A stretch of DNA of 64,000 nt from Macrophomina tecta (GCA_024180945.1 JAKSGN010000023.1:434001-498000); one strand, 5' to 3'; positions 10,014 to 21,565 are shown, counted from the stretch's first letter. Translations and numbers: made by a program. Notes: a model not told the origin generated them from the sequence alone.

Positions 10014-10451
10014 ATGTCCGCGCTCCTTGCCAACAAACCTCTCCTCGGCCCCCTTGTCGGCCTTAACGCTTGGACTTTTGCTATGGAAGCCCTTCTATAC
10101 AAACGCAGAATCCCCGCGCTTTCAAAGTACGACGTCAGCTTCGACCCGGCAACCGTCAAAAAGCAGAAAGCAGAAAAGTTGCCAGCTTTCGTCCAATGGC
10201 CGGCTGATAATTTCAACAACTTACTGGAACAACCTACTCAGTTCTACGCAGTATTGCTGGGGTTGAGCCTTCTGGACGTCAAGGATAAGCGGACGGTTCG
10301 TTTGGCGTGGGCTTATGTGGGGCTGAGATTGGTACACAGCGTTATACATGTCTCTACCAATAATGTTTCCCTGCGCTTTCCAGTCTTTGCTGCGAGTTCG
10401 GTCGCGCTACTCGGACTCACAGCTGAGGCAGCTTGGAAGCTTTTGGTCTGA
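10014..10451 (+). CDS. MAPEG-family membrane protein
   Basis: 145 residues, intronless. I start at 10014, which sits in a good ACAATG context; upstream codons in frame (from 9981) contain no ATG. MAPEG-like features are NLLEQPTQFYAVLLGLSLL (the family's N-x-x-E-x-P region), an R-L-V-H-S-V-I-H helix and several hydrophobic segments expected to form a four-helix membrane protein. Family members are glutathione-dependent or related membrane enzymes; fungal homologues are mostly uncharacterised, so no substrate is proposed. The gene sits inside the 5-kb TIR unit and is followed by an LTR-like fragment at 10460, so it may be cargo or simply host DNA trapped between transposon ends. Confidence 0.75.
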   Translation: MSALLANKPLLGPLVGLNAWTFAMEALLYKRRIPALSKYDVSFDPATVKKQKAEKLPAFVQWPADNFNNLLEQPTQFYAVLLGLSLLDVKDKRTVRLAWAYVGLRLVHSVIHVSTNNVSLRFPVFAASSVALLGLTAEAAWKLLV

Positions 10452-10459
10452 GTGCCTAG

Positions 10460-10521
10460 TGTTACAAACCTACCTGAGGGGATGGCGACGCTTAAGAATG
10501 ACAAGACAACGAGCCGAATGT
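10460..10521 (+). repeat. Fragment repeating the LTR-like sequence of 8939-9001
   Basis: Starts GTGTTACAAACCT and continues with GGGATGGCGACGCTTAAGAA; similarity stops after about 62 bp. Confidence 0.6.
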
Positions 10522-11048
10522 GACGCAGCGATTCCTCGAGCATGGCGAACAGAGCGTTGCGTTTTTGCACGAAGAAGTCTGTCCTTGAGATAAGCGCAAT
10601 ACGGTCTGCTAGGTTTTGTGGGCTGTTCTCTTCATTAGGGAAAGCGCCAGCAATAGGATAGGTTAGCATTAAAGCGGCGGAAATAGTGTTATAGCGTTAA
10701 AGTACTCTGAACGCAAATAAACCGACAAGACAGCAAACCCTATGTAATTTTTAGTTGCAATCTGTTGCCTACCTAGAACAATGCCTAAGTATACGGTCGC
10801 TAATTTCTTAATGAAAATAATAAAATTTGAGCTGGTTAGTCTGCTATGAAGTCGAGGTATCACTTATTTCTTTCGGGATGCAGGGGTCTTTCGGCACACA
10901 GGGGATGAGGTTATTATTCCTTTTTTAGAATCAGCCACCACGTGCCCAGTTTCATTGTTTCCACCGTGTCCTTTGGCGCCGGGCATCCCCCCACACCGTT
11001 GATCGCTGCACCTCAAAGCCCTCAACACCACCACTATAGCCAACCAAT

Positions 11049-12779
11049 ATGGACAAGGCCAGCCGAGTATTATCTCAAGGGGTTCCACCTGGTGTACCGC
11101 ACTCGTATCGAGCGCTAGCAGACCACGGCAACGTCCCAAAGTCTACCCTCCACCGTCGTGCACACGGTCAACGCTCGATTGAGGAGAAGGCCCAAAGCCA
11201 ACAATATCTCACCGTTTACGAAGAAGATGCCCTCGCTAAATTTGTCTTACAGTTAGCCGATCTTGGACAACCCGTTCGAATAAAGTTTCTACCCTCGTTA
11301 GCCTTCTGCCTTGCCCGGCACCGAATAGAATCGAGTAGACCGTCCAAGCCTCCAGGCAAGAACTGGGCGAAGGCATTCCAGGATCGACATCCAGAGGTTC
11401 GAGCGAGAACAGTCAAGGCGCTAGACTGGAATCGTCACGAGAAGAACATCTATAATAAAGTAACGCAGTGGTTCGACGTCGTTGAAAGGGTACTACGTGA
11501 TCCAGCTGTCCTGGCAGAGAATGTCTACAACATGGATGAGACCGGAGTGATGCTGTCCATGCTAGGCTCTGTAAAGGTCCTTTTAGGTAAGAACGACATG
11601 CGAACCTATAGGGGAGCGCGTGTCAAGCGTGAAGTCGTGACGGCTGTCGAATGCGTTAGCGCTGATGGTAGGTATCTGAACCCTATGATTATCTGGCCAG
11701 CTGCGACTCATCGGAGTAACTGGACTACCTTTCCTACCCCTGGATGGCAGTATGCGCTGTCTGAGTCTGGATACACAGACTCTTACCTTAGTCTACAGTG
11801 GCTGAAGCGTATTTTCGACCCTGAAACTAAGGAACGAGCTCAGCATAAGTCTGGAGCACTCAAACCTCGAGTGCTGATTTGCGATGGTTTTGGCACGCAC
11901 GAGACCCTTGAAATCCTGGAGTTCTGTCTCTCAAACAACATTATATTGTGTCGACTTCCCTCTCACACCTCCCACAAGTTGCAGCCGTGCGACGTCTCCA
12001 CATTCTCCCCTCTGAAGACGGCCTATCGTGAGCAAGTCGAACGACTAGAGCGAGGCGGTGTTAATACAGTAGGCAAGGAGCATTTCATTTATCTGTATAG
12101 CCCTGCGAGAAGCAAAGCCTTCACACCACGGAACATTAAGGCTGGCTTTGCTGCATGCGGATTGTTTCCATTCAACCCAGATCGAGTGCTTGAGACTATG
12201 CCAAAGCCCCCACCTGAGCTGATCACTCCAAAAGCCGACGGGGTGACGGTAGGGCCTTGTCGTCCAGTTGAAACTAGTCTACCGCAAGACGCGGTGCAGT
12301 CGCCGAAGACACCAGTGACAGCGGAAGGTCTTGTATCGCTACAAAATCTGATTTTCCAGCAACATACGACCTGCTCTCAGAATGAGACGACTAGACAGCG
12401 CCTACAGAGGCTTATCCAGAAGCTTGCTAAAGCCGCCCAGATGTCTTTCGCCAAGGGCATACTCCAGCAGAATCACATTCAATTCCTAGTGGCGATTAAC
12501 AACGAAGCGAAGGTCCGGCGGGCAACTAAACCAAAAGTACTAGGAACGGCAAGAGTTATGAGTTATCAGGACCTTGTAGAGGCTCGGGCGAAGCGGGCTG
12601 AGAAGGATGCTGCTAAAGAGAAAGGGAAAGGGAAACGTGGTCGAAAACGCAAGAATACTGCGTCAGAAACAGACGGGACTGAAGCAAATGCGTTAGAGCC
12701 ACAGGCAAAGAAGACGCGTGTCAGTGAGGTGTTAGACTTACAGCATCCATGGAGCGTCCCAGTGGCGAAGATGTATTGA
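11049..12779 (+). CDS. Fot1/pogo-type DDE transposase (copy 2)
   Basis: An intact, intronless frame of 576 residues, homologous along its length to the product at 1336-3006. It has an N-terminal HTH (VPKSTLHRRAHG), PPGKNWAKAF and KALDWNRHEKNIY in the CENP-B-like part, then the catalytic Asp163 (NMDETGVM), Asp279 (LICDGFGTH) and Asp315 (LQPCDVSTF). The spacing between the second and third residues is 35, as in DD35D pogo/Fot1 enzymes. A Lys/Arg-rich tail follows. It lies within the TIR pair 8433/13434, so the protein could mobilise that unit. All key residues are present; activity is not shown by sequence alone. Confidence 0.92.
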   Translation: MDKASRVLSQGVPPGVPHSYRALADHGNVPKSTLHRRAHGQRSIEEKAQSQQYLTVYEEDALAKFVLQLADLGQPVRIKFLPSLAFCLARHRIESSRPSKPPGKNWAKAFQDRHPEVRARTVKALDWNRHEKNIYNKVTQWFDVVERVLRDPAVLAENVYNMDETGVMLSMLGSVKVLLGKNDMRTYRGARVKREVVTAVECVSADGRYLNPMIIWPAATHRSNWTTFPTPGWQYALSESGYTDSYLSLQWLKRIFDPETKERAQHKSGALKPRVLICDGFGTHETLEILEFCLSNNIILCRLPSHTSHKLQPCDVSTFSPLKTAYREQVERLERGGVNTVGKEHFIYLYSPARSKAFTPRNIKAGFAACGLFPFNPDRVLETMPKPPPELITPKADGVTVGPCRPVETSLPQDAVQSPKTPVTAEGLVSLQNLIFQQHTTCSQNETTRQRLQRLIQKLAKAAQMSFAKGILQQNHIQFLVAINNEAKVRRATKPKVLGTARVMSYQDLVEARAKRAEKDAAKEKGKGKRGRKRKNTASETDGTEANALEPQAKKTRVSEVLDLQHPWSVPVAKMY

Positions 12780-13391
12780 TTCTTTCTAGTCTCAGTTAGC
12801 TTAAAGATGGACAAGTTATGTAATTAATTGCTACACCGCAGAATGATATCGCTGTGTCAATGAGAAAAGCAGGTGCGACTTCAGTGTCATACCAACAAGG
12901 CTGCCAATCAGAACGCGAGAGTCTGCAAAGCCACAAGCTCACAGCTGACGAGCTTGGCAGCACTGACATAAGTAATTTACATCACGTTACAGCATAGTGC
13001 GAGCTCAATCTAACCAGATATAGAAGCTGCTTAAACAGAAGTACTGACCAGGGTGGCGAGACCGCATGAATCCTCGCGCCACGCCAGCCATAAGGCTGAT
13101 GTTAGTCTAACTTCATCAGAACCGGTTTCTAAGAGCCAGGAACGATCTTTGGCATGGAATTTGGCTAAGCGAAAGCCTTGTCCTGGGTGTATATAGAAAG
13201 GACTAGTTTGGCCATGAAAAGAATGCTCATCGCGCCCAAGGTTAAAAAGTGTCAATGCGATTGTAATTTTCCAGATCAAACAGGGTGCGGAGTATTATGA
13301 GAAGGTGTAGAAATTATTCCGGTATAGGTACCGCAAATATCAGCTTTTTGGGAAAGACCATCGTCTCCTAAAGTCGAAGTACCTCTGCTTT

Positions 13392-13434
13392 GTCCCATAA
13401 CACCGTGCGTCCCGCGACCCCGGGATTGACCTTA
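13392..13434 (-). repeat. Right terminal inverted repeat
   Basis: Its reverse complement begins TAAGGTCAATCCC and matches 8433-8475 at 37 of 43 positions. The outer TA at 13433-13434 mirrors the TA at 8433. Confidence 0.8.
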
Positions 13435-13986
13435 TTAAGTCTCTCACATACTCTACGAAGTTAGTAAGTCAACGTGCGCATGACAGTGGGCTGCTGTTAG
13501 TTCGCCCGGCAACATTAAACTTTTTTTTAATGCTCGTTGAGTTGTTCTCCGCTGGTCAGAAACTCATCTAAGTTCTACATGTCGAGCTCATCTAGTAGGC
13601 GTCAATGTCACTTCTGGCTTTCTTGACGGCGCGAGAGTATTCCAAGCAAAGTGACGTGACCTTTGCAGACAGCTCACCGACAGCGAGGACATTTGCAGCT
13701 GCTCCAAGCCCCTACATGACACCCTAACGTCGAGCGATTGGTGGTAGATAGCAAGAGACAATGAGGTGTGAACTATCCGATTTCAGAGGGCGAGCGAAGC
13801 AGCGGCTGAGAAAAGACATATCGCAAGACTGTAAGCAGGGGCGAACATAACGTGCTGTGCCGTAATTCACGTGGCGCTTAAATGCTGAAGTACTGTTTCT
13901 CTAAACTGTATATACATAATAACATGGTCCAAAATCGGTAGATAGTTCAAAAGCTTCCATTAAAATTAAGCCTGCAACTAACTAGC
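13435..13986. other. Intergenic, no gene seen
   Basis: No frame with recognisable features. The sequence at 13046-13110 just inside the TIR unit resembles 42945-43015, probably old repeat remnants. Confidence 0.4.
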
Positions 13987-14144
13987 TGTTGAGCAATTGT
14001 TTGAATTGCTAGAGACCCAACCGTTTGGTGAGGGAGTGGCATAAATTAGGAGGGGAGAGGCTCGGGAGCCGCCTCTTATCCTTAGAAACTAAGCGAACTA
14101 TTCTGGGATGCATCTGTGCAATCGTAGGTAGCGATGTTCAAACA
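13987..14144 (-). repeat. Solo LTR, short family A (diverged copy)
   Basis: 158 bp, TGTTGAGC...TTCAAACA in plus orientation. Read on the minus strand it shows TGTTTGAACATC at the start and a GATAAGAGGCGGC box, paralleling GATAAAAGGCCAC in the other family A copies. Confidence 0.5.
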
Positions 14145-14429
14145 ATAATGTAACTAATAACACGTCTAAATTTGAACTTTAACACTGCTGTTCTCATTAG
14201 GACGGATGACATATCTGGTAATTATGTAAAAGGAGCAAGTTGGACCAGAAAGAACCTCACGGTGTATCATCCGAAGACGAGACAAAAAATAAATTATAAA
14301 TAATAGAAAAGAAGCAGACATCTTGTAATCTCCCCTAGCAACCATTACGTTCATGCTCACGAGAAGGCTTACTTCAGATTACAAGATATCTCTGCGCTAT
14401 ATGAACATCGATGCAAGGACTGACTGCAG

Positions 14430-14858
14430 ATGCCGCGTGCCACCAAAAAAGCAATTTTTCCGCGAAGGAATTGCATTTCCTTAATGAGCACAACGTACCG
14501 TTGTTATCTGTGCAAGAGACCCCGGTCTCGACGGTTTCACAAAGAAAAAGCGTCCGATCGGGGCATGCTTCAAGCATCTTCGATATGCTCTCGATCATCC
14601 TGCAGAGACTCTGGACAAAACCTTTCATGGAGGCAAATGCCCCTTGCACTGGAGGTGCATGTGTATCACCATTACATGAACCAGCCGGAGATTGTTCTAC
14701 CGCAGAATGACAGGCCCATAACGACGATTAGCCAGATCCCATCTATACCTGAGCTTCCAGGTGAGCAGGATATGGGGACTGAGAACCCACCACCAGTTGC
14801 AAGACAGACAAAACCTTATCGTGCGTATAGACAATACAACAGGCCGACCGCTCTGTGA
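14430..14858 (+). CDS. Hypothetical small Cys-containing protein
   Basis: 142 residues from a true ATG. The N-terminal half is basic and has YRCYLC (Cys25, Cys28), RRFHKEK and SICSRSSC (Cys53, Cys58), followed by VHVYHHY; four cysteines and nearby histidines could form a zinc-binding module. The C-terminal half is Pro/Gln/Arg-rich and low in complexity. I do not recognise a named family. It may be one exon of a longer gene. Confidence 0.45.
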   Translation: MPRATKKAIFPRRNCISLMSTTYRCYLCKRPRSRRFHKEKASDRGMLQASSICSRSSCRDSGQNLSWRQMPLALEVHVYHHYMNQPEIVLPQNDRPITTISQIPSIPELPGEQDMGTENPPPVARQTKPYRAYRQYNRPTAL

Positions 14859-17283
14859 GTGCGCCTACTACCATTTTCGAATATGGCTAGACGCTGTTAG
14901 CTGTTTTGAAGGATTTTGTGGAGAAAGACACGTGGGAGAGCTTTTGGTACGTCTTATTTTCGGAAGCGAGAATCTGCAAATTACTGGTGCCACGTCATAC
15001 GGTTGGAATCAAGTTCGTTAATATTTCGGTGCGCCGGAAGGGGACACCGTGTTCACGCCAACAATATCGAGTAGTAACGAACCACTGAATCCAATTTTTG
15101 TTTTAATACAGTCTTACAAATTGCTTTTATTCCGCAGCATGACTTGCTTTTCTTGTGCTTGATAAACAAGATCTTGTAGTCTCTATACTGCCCCATGCGA
15201 GCAGCACTGTTGTAGTGGGAGAGCATATGGTTAATCAGCGTTGTGTGTGCTCTTGGCCAGTAGAGTCACCGCGATTGGATAAAGCAGCGCTTTTCACGGC
15301 CGGTTAGTCAACCGGACTCATCGGAATTGCTTCTTCAAATGCTTGAGGTTCCGCCCTGAGCAGTCACTTTCCACCTCCGTGCATATTCGAAGAACATCCG
15401 AGCAATAACTAGAGCAAAATACAAGAGATCTTATGCAGGCCTTCTTTCTAGCAGCAACGCCGGACTAAAGACAGCCAGATCTTGTAAGGCGAAACCGCTT
15501 ATTTTTGCAGCGGCATATTAGATCCAATTATTCGATAATAGAACATTGCATGTTGGTGAGCTTACCCCTGTTCATGGTCAGTGATTACCGACTGAAAGCC
15601 AAAAGGTAGAACTGATTTGGAAAGTGGCTCGTAAGCAGACAGAAGAAGAAAGGACGCGTGTCTGCATATAAAGTGAGCCCTTTACACTTCCATCTTCTAA
15701 TAATTCGAATTGTTCCAATTTAAATCTCCTTTTATCTCCTATCCCAACAATGCAAGACCCTGTCATCTGCCGCAGGGTATCTTCCAAGATTATTCTTGAT
15801 TTTGACACAAGATACGATGACGCCATAGAGGCTGGTTCCGAGCTAAGCTTACGGGTAAGTCTTTGGGGGCTGAGCCAATCCAGCAGAGCTCCACCTAGCC
15901 TTGGCCGAGTTCTTCGTGCTTCAGTTCGAGAGACGTACGGTTCTGGACGGCCTACGCGTAAGCGTAGCCCCTACTCCCTGAATACGAGCACCTCTAAATG
16001 GTAAAACCGCAGCAATGCTGGCCAGGAAAACCTCTGATCGAGCATTGAGGCGTGCACTACTGTCAGACTTGAGAATCATGTGACTTTCCGGTGCATCCGC
16101 TCACCCGTGTGGGGTATATAGGACCCTCTCCCCCACCCTCTACAGATAGCCAGCTGCTGCACAATTCATCACTTTTCTCAAAAGTTCGACAACTACTGTT
16201 ACAGGATTCGGGCAGACGTAGAGCTCACAGAAACCCTTTCGACGCTCCAGACGAACCTATGGCTCCTTGTTTGCATTTGCATGACATAGCAAGCACGCCG
16301 CAGGTATTGGGAAAAGGGACCGCTCAAAAAAGAAGAGCACGTCAGCCAATCCGATCAAAGCACGTCTGGGCCGTAGCGGACTGGTGGGATAGCGAATGAT
16401 TATGTTGGCTGATCATGAAACACCGTTCACCAGTCGTTGAGCTTATGCCTGGACACTCGGCGCTATTGCATGGATTACAGCAGAGACGGTACAGGCACAC
16501 CTCTAAGCCCAGCTGGCTGCTGGCAAATGTAATATTTTGGCCTCTCGAAAGCTGCAAACAAACCAGACGGCAGTACCTTACGAAATCCAGGGTAACTAAG
16601 AACTTAGATTGGGTTGTGATCGGACTAGAGGAATGTAGGTAGACACACCGTAGCAGTTTTGTGGTAACGTGAAAATACCAAGCGGTGGTTTCCTTTAAAT
16701 ATGGCTCTTATTTTTTAATTTCTCGTCTCTAATAGGGTTTTGCAGGTCTTGGAAAGCTGGTGCGCTGTCGTGCTTCTCGCCCTCTTCTGCGGCTATTTCC
16801 TTGATTACTGGCAGCAGAAAGACCGACCCCGAGTAGAGCCTCCTTACGTGCCTGATGCGTCTCCAACGATAATGTGGCCTTTGGCCCCCATACTCCATGG
16901 CTGTTTCGCTGACAGCAGGACTGCTGATTTAGAGTGCTACAGACGAGAAGCAGCATCCGGCGCTATGCAGCTGTCATTTATATACCCAACAGTCCCCATC
17001 GTGCTCAAATTAAATAAGCAGCCCTAATTACTTGGTCTAGGCCCAGAAAAAGAAGAAAAGGCGATGCTGTGGTATTATCAGAACACGCCAACAGGCCCTA
17101 TGTGCTTCCACTCAGTGATATCGGCCGAACGGTGCAAAAAGAGACACATAGTTCGTACCGATTATTTATAGCCCTCTGCTCATGCTATGTAGTGCGTTGG
17201 AAGACGGCAGGTACGAGGAAGAATATATTAGGGACGAGCCTGAGATAGCCGCGAGCGAAAATTATGCGGCTTGTACATACATT
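14859..17283. other. Long intergenic region with only weak ORFs
   Basis: Several frames of 60-100 codons overlap on both strands without domain support. At 15750-15848 a start with a following GTAAGT donor could be a short first exon, but no second exon was found. Confidence 0.4.
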
Positions 17284-18296
17284 TCAGATTATCACAGTGG
17301 AGTGCCGCCACACGCTTATCCAGCTCTTCCCTCTTCCCACTTCATGTGTGTCGTCGGGCATATAGTGCGCGAACCTAACCAGTCCGTTTTCCCTCTTCAC
17401 AACGCATCCGCTACCATCGATTTCTGGAATGACGTGCCCGTCGGAATCATAGACGACCGTCTCACCAGGTCGGCCGAGGTGCTGCTCGTACATCTCCGAA
17501 GATACGCCGAAGGGTGGGCCTCCAGTCGACGGCGGTTTGAACAACGGGTATTCGACGCAGATGAGTGCAGCATGGGGGTCCCGCGATAGGAGCTGTGACA
17601 TCCGCCGCGCCCAGGCAGGCCGTAGTTCTGGCGGCAAGGCACAGAAGAACTATGGTCACTGTATTAGCTGCTTTTATTTTTCTCCTTTCCTTTCCTTTCC
17701 TCTCCTCTTCTTTTTCGCTCATGCAGAGGATAAATATTAGAAGATCTTACCGTGTAGTCGTAGATTAGGTCGAAGCCGCTCTCGCCTTCTTTGTTCCACT
17801 CGTCCTGGAAGAAATCGCCGCACACGAGCCTAATAGATCCGCGTCCAAACCCACCCGGCCTTTCTTCCCCAGCCTCGCCCTGAAGGCTCCCGTGCGCTTC
17901 AATCCAGGCCTCTGCCGCGGCTATAGCATGTTCGCTTGTATCTAGTCCAACGACGTCGAACCCAGCTGAAGCCAGAAGATGCACATCGTAGCCTCTCCCG
18001 CATCCTGGAACCAGAGCCTTTCTCGTCCGTCCGGTGATGCGATCGATCGGCTCCGGAATCAGGCCCGGCACGTGGCTCGACGGCCCATGCTGAGCTCTAG
18101 AAAGCACTGACTGAACGAGCCGGACCAGTGCGGGGTTCGGGCATCCTTGGTCCCAAGGCGGACGCTCCCCAGCTCGCCAAAGCTCGTCCCATCGACCACG
18201 GTCGTCTGCGGCATCGCAAGCGGCGAACTGCTTGGTGAGCTCTTGGTGGGCGGGGACAGGAGCATATGTCCGGGCGATATTTTCCTGGGCTGGCAT
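17284..18296 (-). CDS. TPMT-family S-adenosylmethionine methyltransferase
   Basis: Two exons, 18296-17751 and 17649-17284, separated by a 101-nt intron (GTAAGA...CATAG) with a purine-rich GGAAA run; splicing restores YDYTFFCALPPELRPAWA, a hallmark of the thiopurine methyltransferase-like family. Product of 303 residues: WDELWRAGERPPWDQG (substrate-side entry), SAM motif I KALVPGCGRGYDVHLLA, GFDVVGLDTSEHAIAAA (motif II region), and LVCGDFF. Fungal members methylate small thiols, halides or thiocyanate; the substrate here cannot be told. An in-frame alternative start at 18380 would add 28 residues; I prefer 18296 (MPAQENIARTYAP) because family homology begins soon after it. It is a stand-alone gene. 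Confidence 0.87.
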
Positions 18297-18380
18297 GCTG
18301 TGTGACAAGAGGCCTAACAACCGGCCTGACTCAGTCGGCATGTACTGGTAAATGGGAATGTGTTGGACCGAAAAAAGCAC

Positions 18381-19107
18381 GGCGCCGCACTTAGATTCAG
18401 TGCGAATTGATTGAGTTATGTTCCAACAGAATGACTTGTTGTCGTGTCTAAATTGCGACTCGGAGGCAGGACATGCAAGCCGCTGGAGTGGGTTATATAT
18501 GCCTCAATGATCGTAAGTAGTGGTCTATGAACTCAAAATATAAAATTAAAAAAAAAAGAAAAATAGAAATAGTAGAAATTACGGTGCAGACCGGTGCAAT
18601 TTCTGAGAACGACGACGACCTGTCAAACCCAACCGTCGTCTGTGAAGTCCCATTTGTCATGCATTTTGATTTTTCTTAGTTTTTGAAGAAAAGAAAAAAA
18701 AAAAAAAAGAAATCTACCCGAAAGTCACTGTAGTATCCGCTGCGCGATATTGCAAGGCGATAGCAAGATGGAAAAGCGGTAATAATGCAGCCATAGCCCC
18801 TCAGTAGGTGTAGTCCGGAATATGAGCCACCCGCAGACCGTCCATCAACTGGGCAGGTTTATCGTCTGCTAGCTTAATATTATAAGATATAATAATGTCT
18901 ACAGACCTAGGACAGGGTTGGAAAAATGGAAAAAAAGGCGTAAAACAGGACAGTAGCCCTTAGTTTGTGAAACACTGACTGGGCTTTGAGAGGCCGGCCT
19001 TATGCACGCCATCGTGCCTCCTCGGAGTCCCGCTATGAAACGTTCAGCGCGCTCTCAACCCACTGCTTTAGATACCGGGTCGCCAGAATCCGTACCTCAC
19101 TCACGAC
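18381..19107. other. Intergenic with poly-A and A-rich tracts
   Basis: Contains A-rich runs near 18548-18575 and 18690-18710 and no supportable gene. Confidence 0.45.
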
Positions 19108-19755
19108 TCAGTATGGACTTTGCCGGTACGGGTTCGGTCTGTAGGGGCCTCCCCTTCTAGGTCGCGTGCGGTAAGAGCCTCTGTAATACTGGTTCCGGCC
19201 CCGCCCGCGGTGCCATCCGTATCTTCGATGCTCGGAGCCGTCGTCGTTAAAGTAAGTCTGGCCTGGGTTGTATGAATCGTATGAATCGTATGCCTGATAT
19301 GTTCTCTCGCTATGGTTGCGCGGCGTCCCTTGTGTCCGTGGTGTCTCCACAAACCTAGAGGAAGAAGTCCGGCTCTCTGGATCGGAGTAGTTTAGAGGAG
19401 TCGTGGGTTCGTCTCTGCAATAATCTCTATCCTCTGGGCCATCCTTATTGCTGGTGTCTGTTTGATCATCGACTGTTCTCTCTGCAAAGCCGGTTGTTGT
19501 GTGCGCTTCCAATGAACTGCGTCGGCCGAGAGGGCTGCGTCGGCCCAGAGGACTGCCCAGACATGGCGAGTAAGTCGACGTAGAGTCGTTCTGAGTTCGG
19601 CTCGCAGATTGCTCCGGTATGTGAGGGGCACCTGGCCATTCCCTCAGAGGATATGTATCGACAGCTGGCTGCTCGAAAGCGCGCAGCGATTCGAGGAGGT
19701 GAGAAGTGGCGGCTGATATATCCCGTGCCCATTTGACCCAGTATTCGTCGGCCAT
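19108..19755 (-). CDS. Hypothetical protein with Arg/Gly/Tyr-rich C-terminus
   Basis: 215 residues from ATG at 19755 (MADEYWVKWARDISAATSH). The first ~35 residues look helical; the middle is Ser/Thr/Asp-rich and likely disordered, with a short duplication (SPLGRRSPLGRRS); the last ~45 residues are rich in R, Y, G and P (RRYGWHRGRGRNQYYRG), resembling RNA-binding RGG-type tails. No known domain is recognised. Confidence 0.5.
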   Translation of the reverse strand: MADEYWVKWARDISAATSHLLESLRAFEQPAVDTYPLREWPGAPHIPEQSASRTQNDSTSTYSPCLGSPLGRRSPLGRRSSLEAHTTTGFAERTVDDQTDTSNKDGPEDRDYCRDEPTTPLNYSDPESRTSSSRFVETPRTQGTPRNHSERTYQAYDSYDSYNPGQTYFNDDGSEHRRYGWHRGRGRNQYYRGSYRTRPRRGGPYRPNPYRQSPY

Positions 19756-20518
19756 GGAGGCGACCTTGAAGGCGGTGTCGCAGTGGCTGAGCTCGCAGAT
19801 GGCTATTGCATTGCATTATGCGGAAAGAGAAAACGCTTAAAAGAAGATTCTGAATGCCAATTATGGTACACTCGAATATTTGGGAGTGTGCCATTTACCA
19901 GCTGGTCAGCGCTCTTGAAAAGCTCTCCTGATGACTCAATCTTTTTTCCCTCTCGGATGGGAAATGTCGTAATAATTGCGCGCTTTTTGGGTGACCTTAG
20001 AAAGCGCTGATTCTACTTTCTACACCAACGCCCAGTGATGACAGTCAGGCGACTAGAGTATCTCACTGGGGATACGCGGTAAGGCTGTTCCATTATGCGA
20101 AGCCCTCCAAGGACCGTCGAGGAATGTGATCAATGTCTCTAGATGGCGAGGTCTTTCTCTCGTGGTTTAAGAATATTTCAGGCGCACGGTATAACACAGC
20201 ATCAGGAACAAGAACCAGCCAGAGGGTTTAGGGATAAATCTGCTTCGAGAGCCCATAACGGTCGGATTATTACGGAGAGGCCAATGAATTGTGGGATTTT
20301 TCTCAGTCTAAAAGAACATGATATCTTGTACTTAGGTCATTAAGGCCCTCCAAATTACAGAACCAGAGGAAGACAGAACCATCGGGTCGAGGTCGAATAT
20401 TATAACTTTAGGTGCCAGTTCTTAATGTGAGCATCACCAGAAGTGTCCATTCGCGCATTACCTGACACACATACCACGTTTAGCTCTATTACAACATACA
20501 TAATTTCCGATATTTCCC

Positions 20519-20737
20519 ATGGATATCTCTACGCCAGAGAACGAGGCTACCAGTCACCGATTGCCCCAGAAAACGCCTTTTCTAGAAGAACGAATCAACA
20601 TACTGCTGTCGAGCTATAAGGACACCGAGAAAGAGTTCCGAAAAATCCGGGACATAGCGGACGAGATCGAGACCCATATCTCTGCAATCAGAGACCACAT
20701 CTATAGCCTCCAAATATTCGCGCAGACGTTAAAATAG
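20519..20737 (+). CDS. Small hypothetical helical protein
   Basis: 72 residues starting at an ATG in CCCATGG context. From residue 20 onward the sequence is heptad-like (EERINILLSSYKDTEKEF, IRDIADEIETHISAI), suggesting a coiled coil. No family is recognised and there is no neighbour context. It could be an exon or chance. Confidence 0.35.
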   Translation: MDISTPENEATSHRLPQKTPFLEERINILLSSYKDTEKEFRKIRDIADEIETHISAIRDHIYSLQIFAQTLK

Positions 20738-21565
20738 TACGGAGAATTGTAGAGCTGGTGAACAGAGCATTTCGAGCGCGGGATAACCCATGCGCGGTGC
20801 GAAGTTTGAGTTGAGCCACGAGAGAATAACGAGTAAAATGTGAAGAAGCGCGCTGTTGGAGAAAGAGTTGCCTGATTATGGGCAGGATTCTAAGCTTCGG
20901 CCGACGGATGCTAGCGCGAGACAGACACTCATGTTTATCGATGGACGATTGTCGAGGGTTATTGCCACTTGCATAATATACGAGAGCGATTCCTGAGCGC
21001 CAATATTTAGGTCTAGGATTTCGCAGCTATTCCGTTTGGCGAGAAGCTGAAGGTAGTGCAGAAAACTGATGTTCTCGCCGGTTTCTATGGCGCCGGAATG
21101 AACCTGTTGGAATGGAGCAAAAGGACGGAACTCGTCCAGTTACTCCATGTTGCTAGGGGGCCTCTTATACCCCCACCCCCTGATGTTAGGGTTGGTGGAA
21201 CTGACGCATATATCTAACAGAACCATTCGATGTATCACCCACCCAAATCGAGCGTTGTCGAAATACTGCCTCACGAACTCGAGTAGGAGGTGTTAATTCG
21301 CCGAACTTTCGGCGGAATTCTTGCTGTACTTCGAAATTGATGAATGCCGGTCGCTATGGATTCCTGGCACTCTAACCATGGCGAAGAGGAGGCTTAAGCA
21401 ATCGACCAAGAAGGCATCGATCAGCTAAATATTGAGCCCACAATGCATCTAATTGTTCGCAAATAGAAAGCGGACGACGCGTTAGTAGCAGCTTTCCGTA
21501 GTTAATTATTGCCTATGTTGTTCAATTTACCCGATGACGACATGGAAAGGACTGCCGTTCCATAT
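20738..21565. other. Intergenic, no gene seen
   Basis: No frame with support. Confidence 0.4.

Larger units (their letters stand above)
8433..13434 (+). mobile_element. 5-kb TIR unit with pogo-type transposase and MAPEG gene
   Basis: Bounded by 43-bp inverted repeats at 8433-8475 and 13392-13434 (37 of 43 bases match), each starting with TA, the usual target duplication of Tc1/pogo elements. The core shared word is GTCGCGGGACGCACGGTGT. The transposase at 11049-12779 lies inside and is oriented toward the right end. The unit is much longer than a typical ~2-kb Fot1-like element and also encloses a MAPEG gene and LTR-like sequence, so it is either an element with passenger DNA or one with later insertions. 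Confidence 0.65.

Noticed and set aside
8939..10521. Direct LTR pair enclosing the MAPEG gene
   Set aside because: Similarity between the two sequences stops after about 62 bp and no target duplication is seen, so only fragments are annotated.
16740..17027. Frame with a membrane anchor and EPPYVP, reminiscent of a cytochrome P450 N-terminus
   Set aside because: No further P450 motifs (ExxR, heme loop) follow in any frame and the resemblance is too short to support even a pseudogene call.
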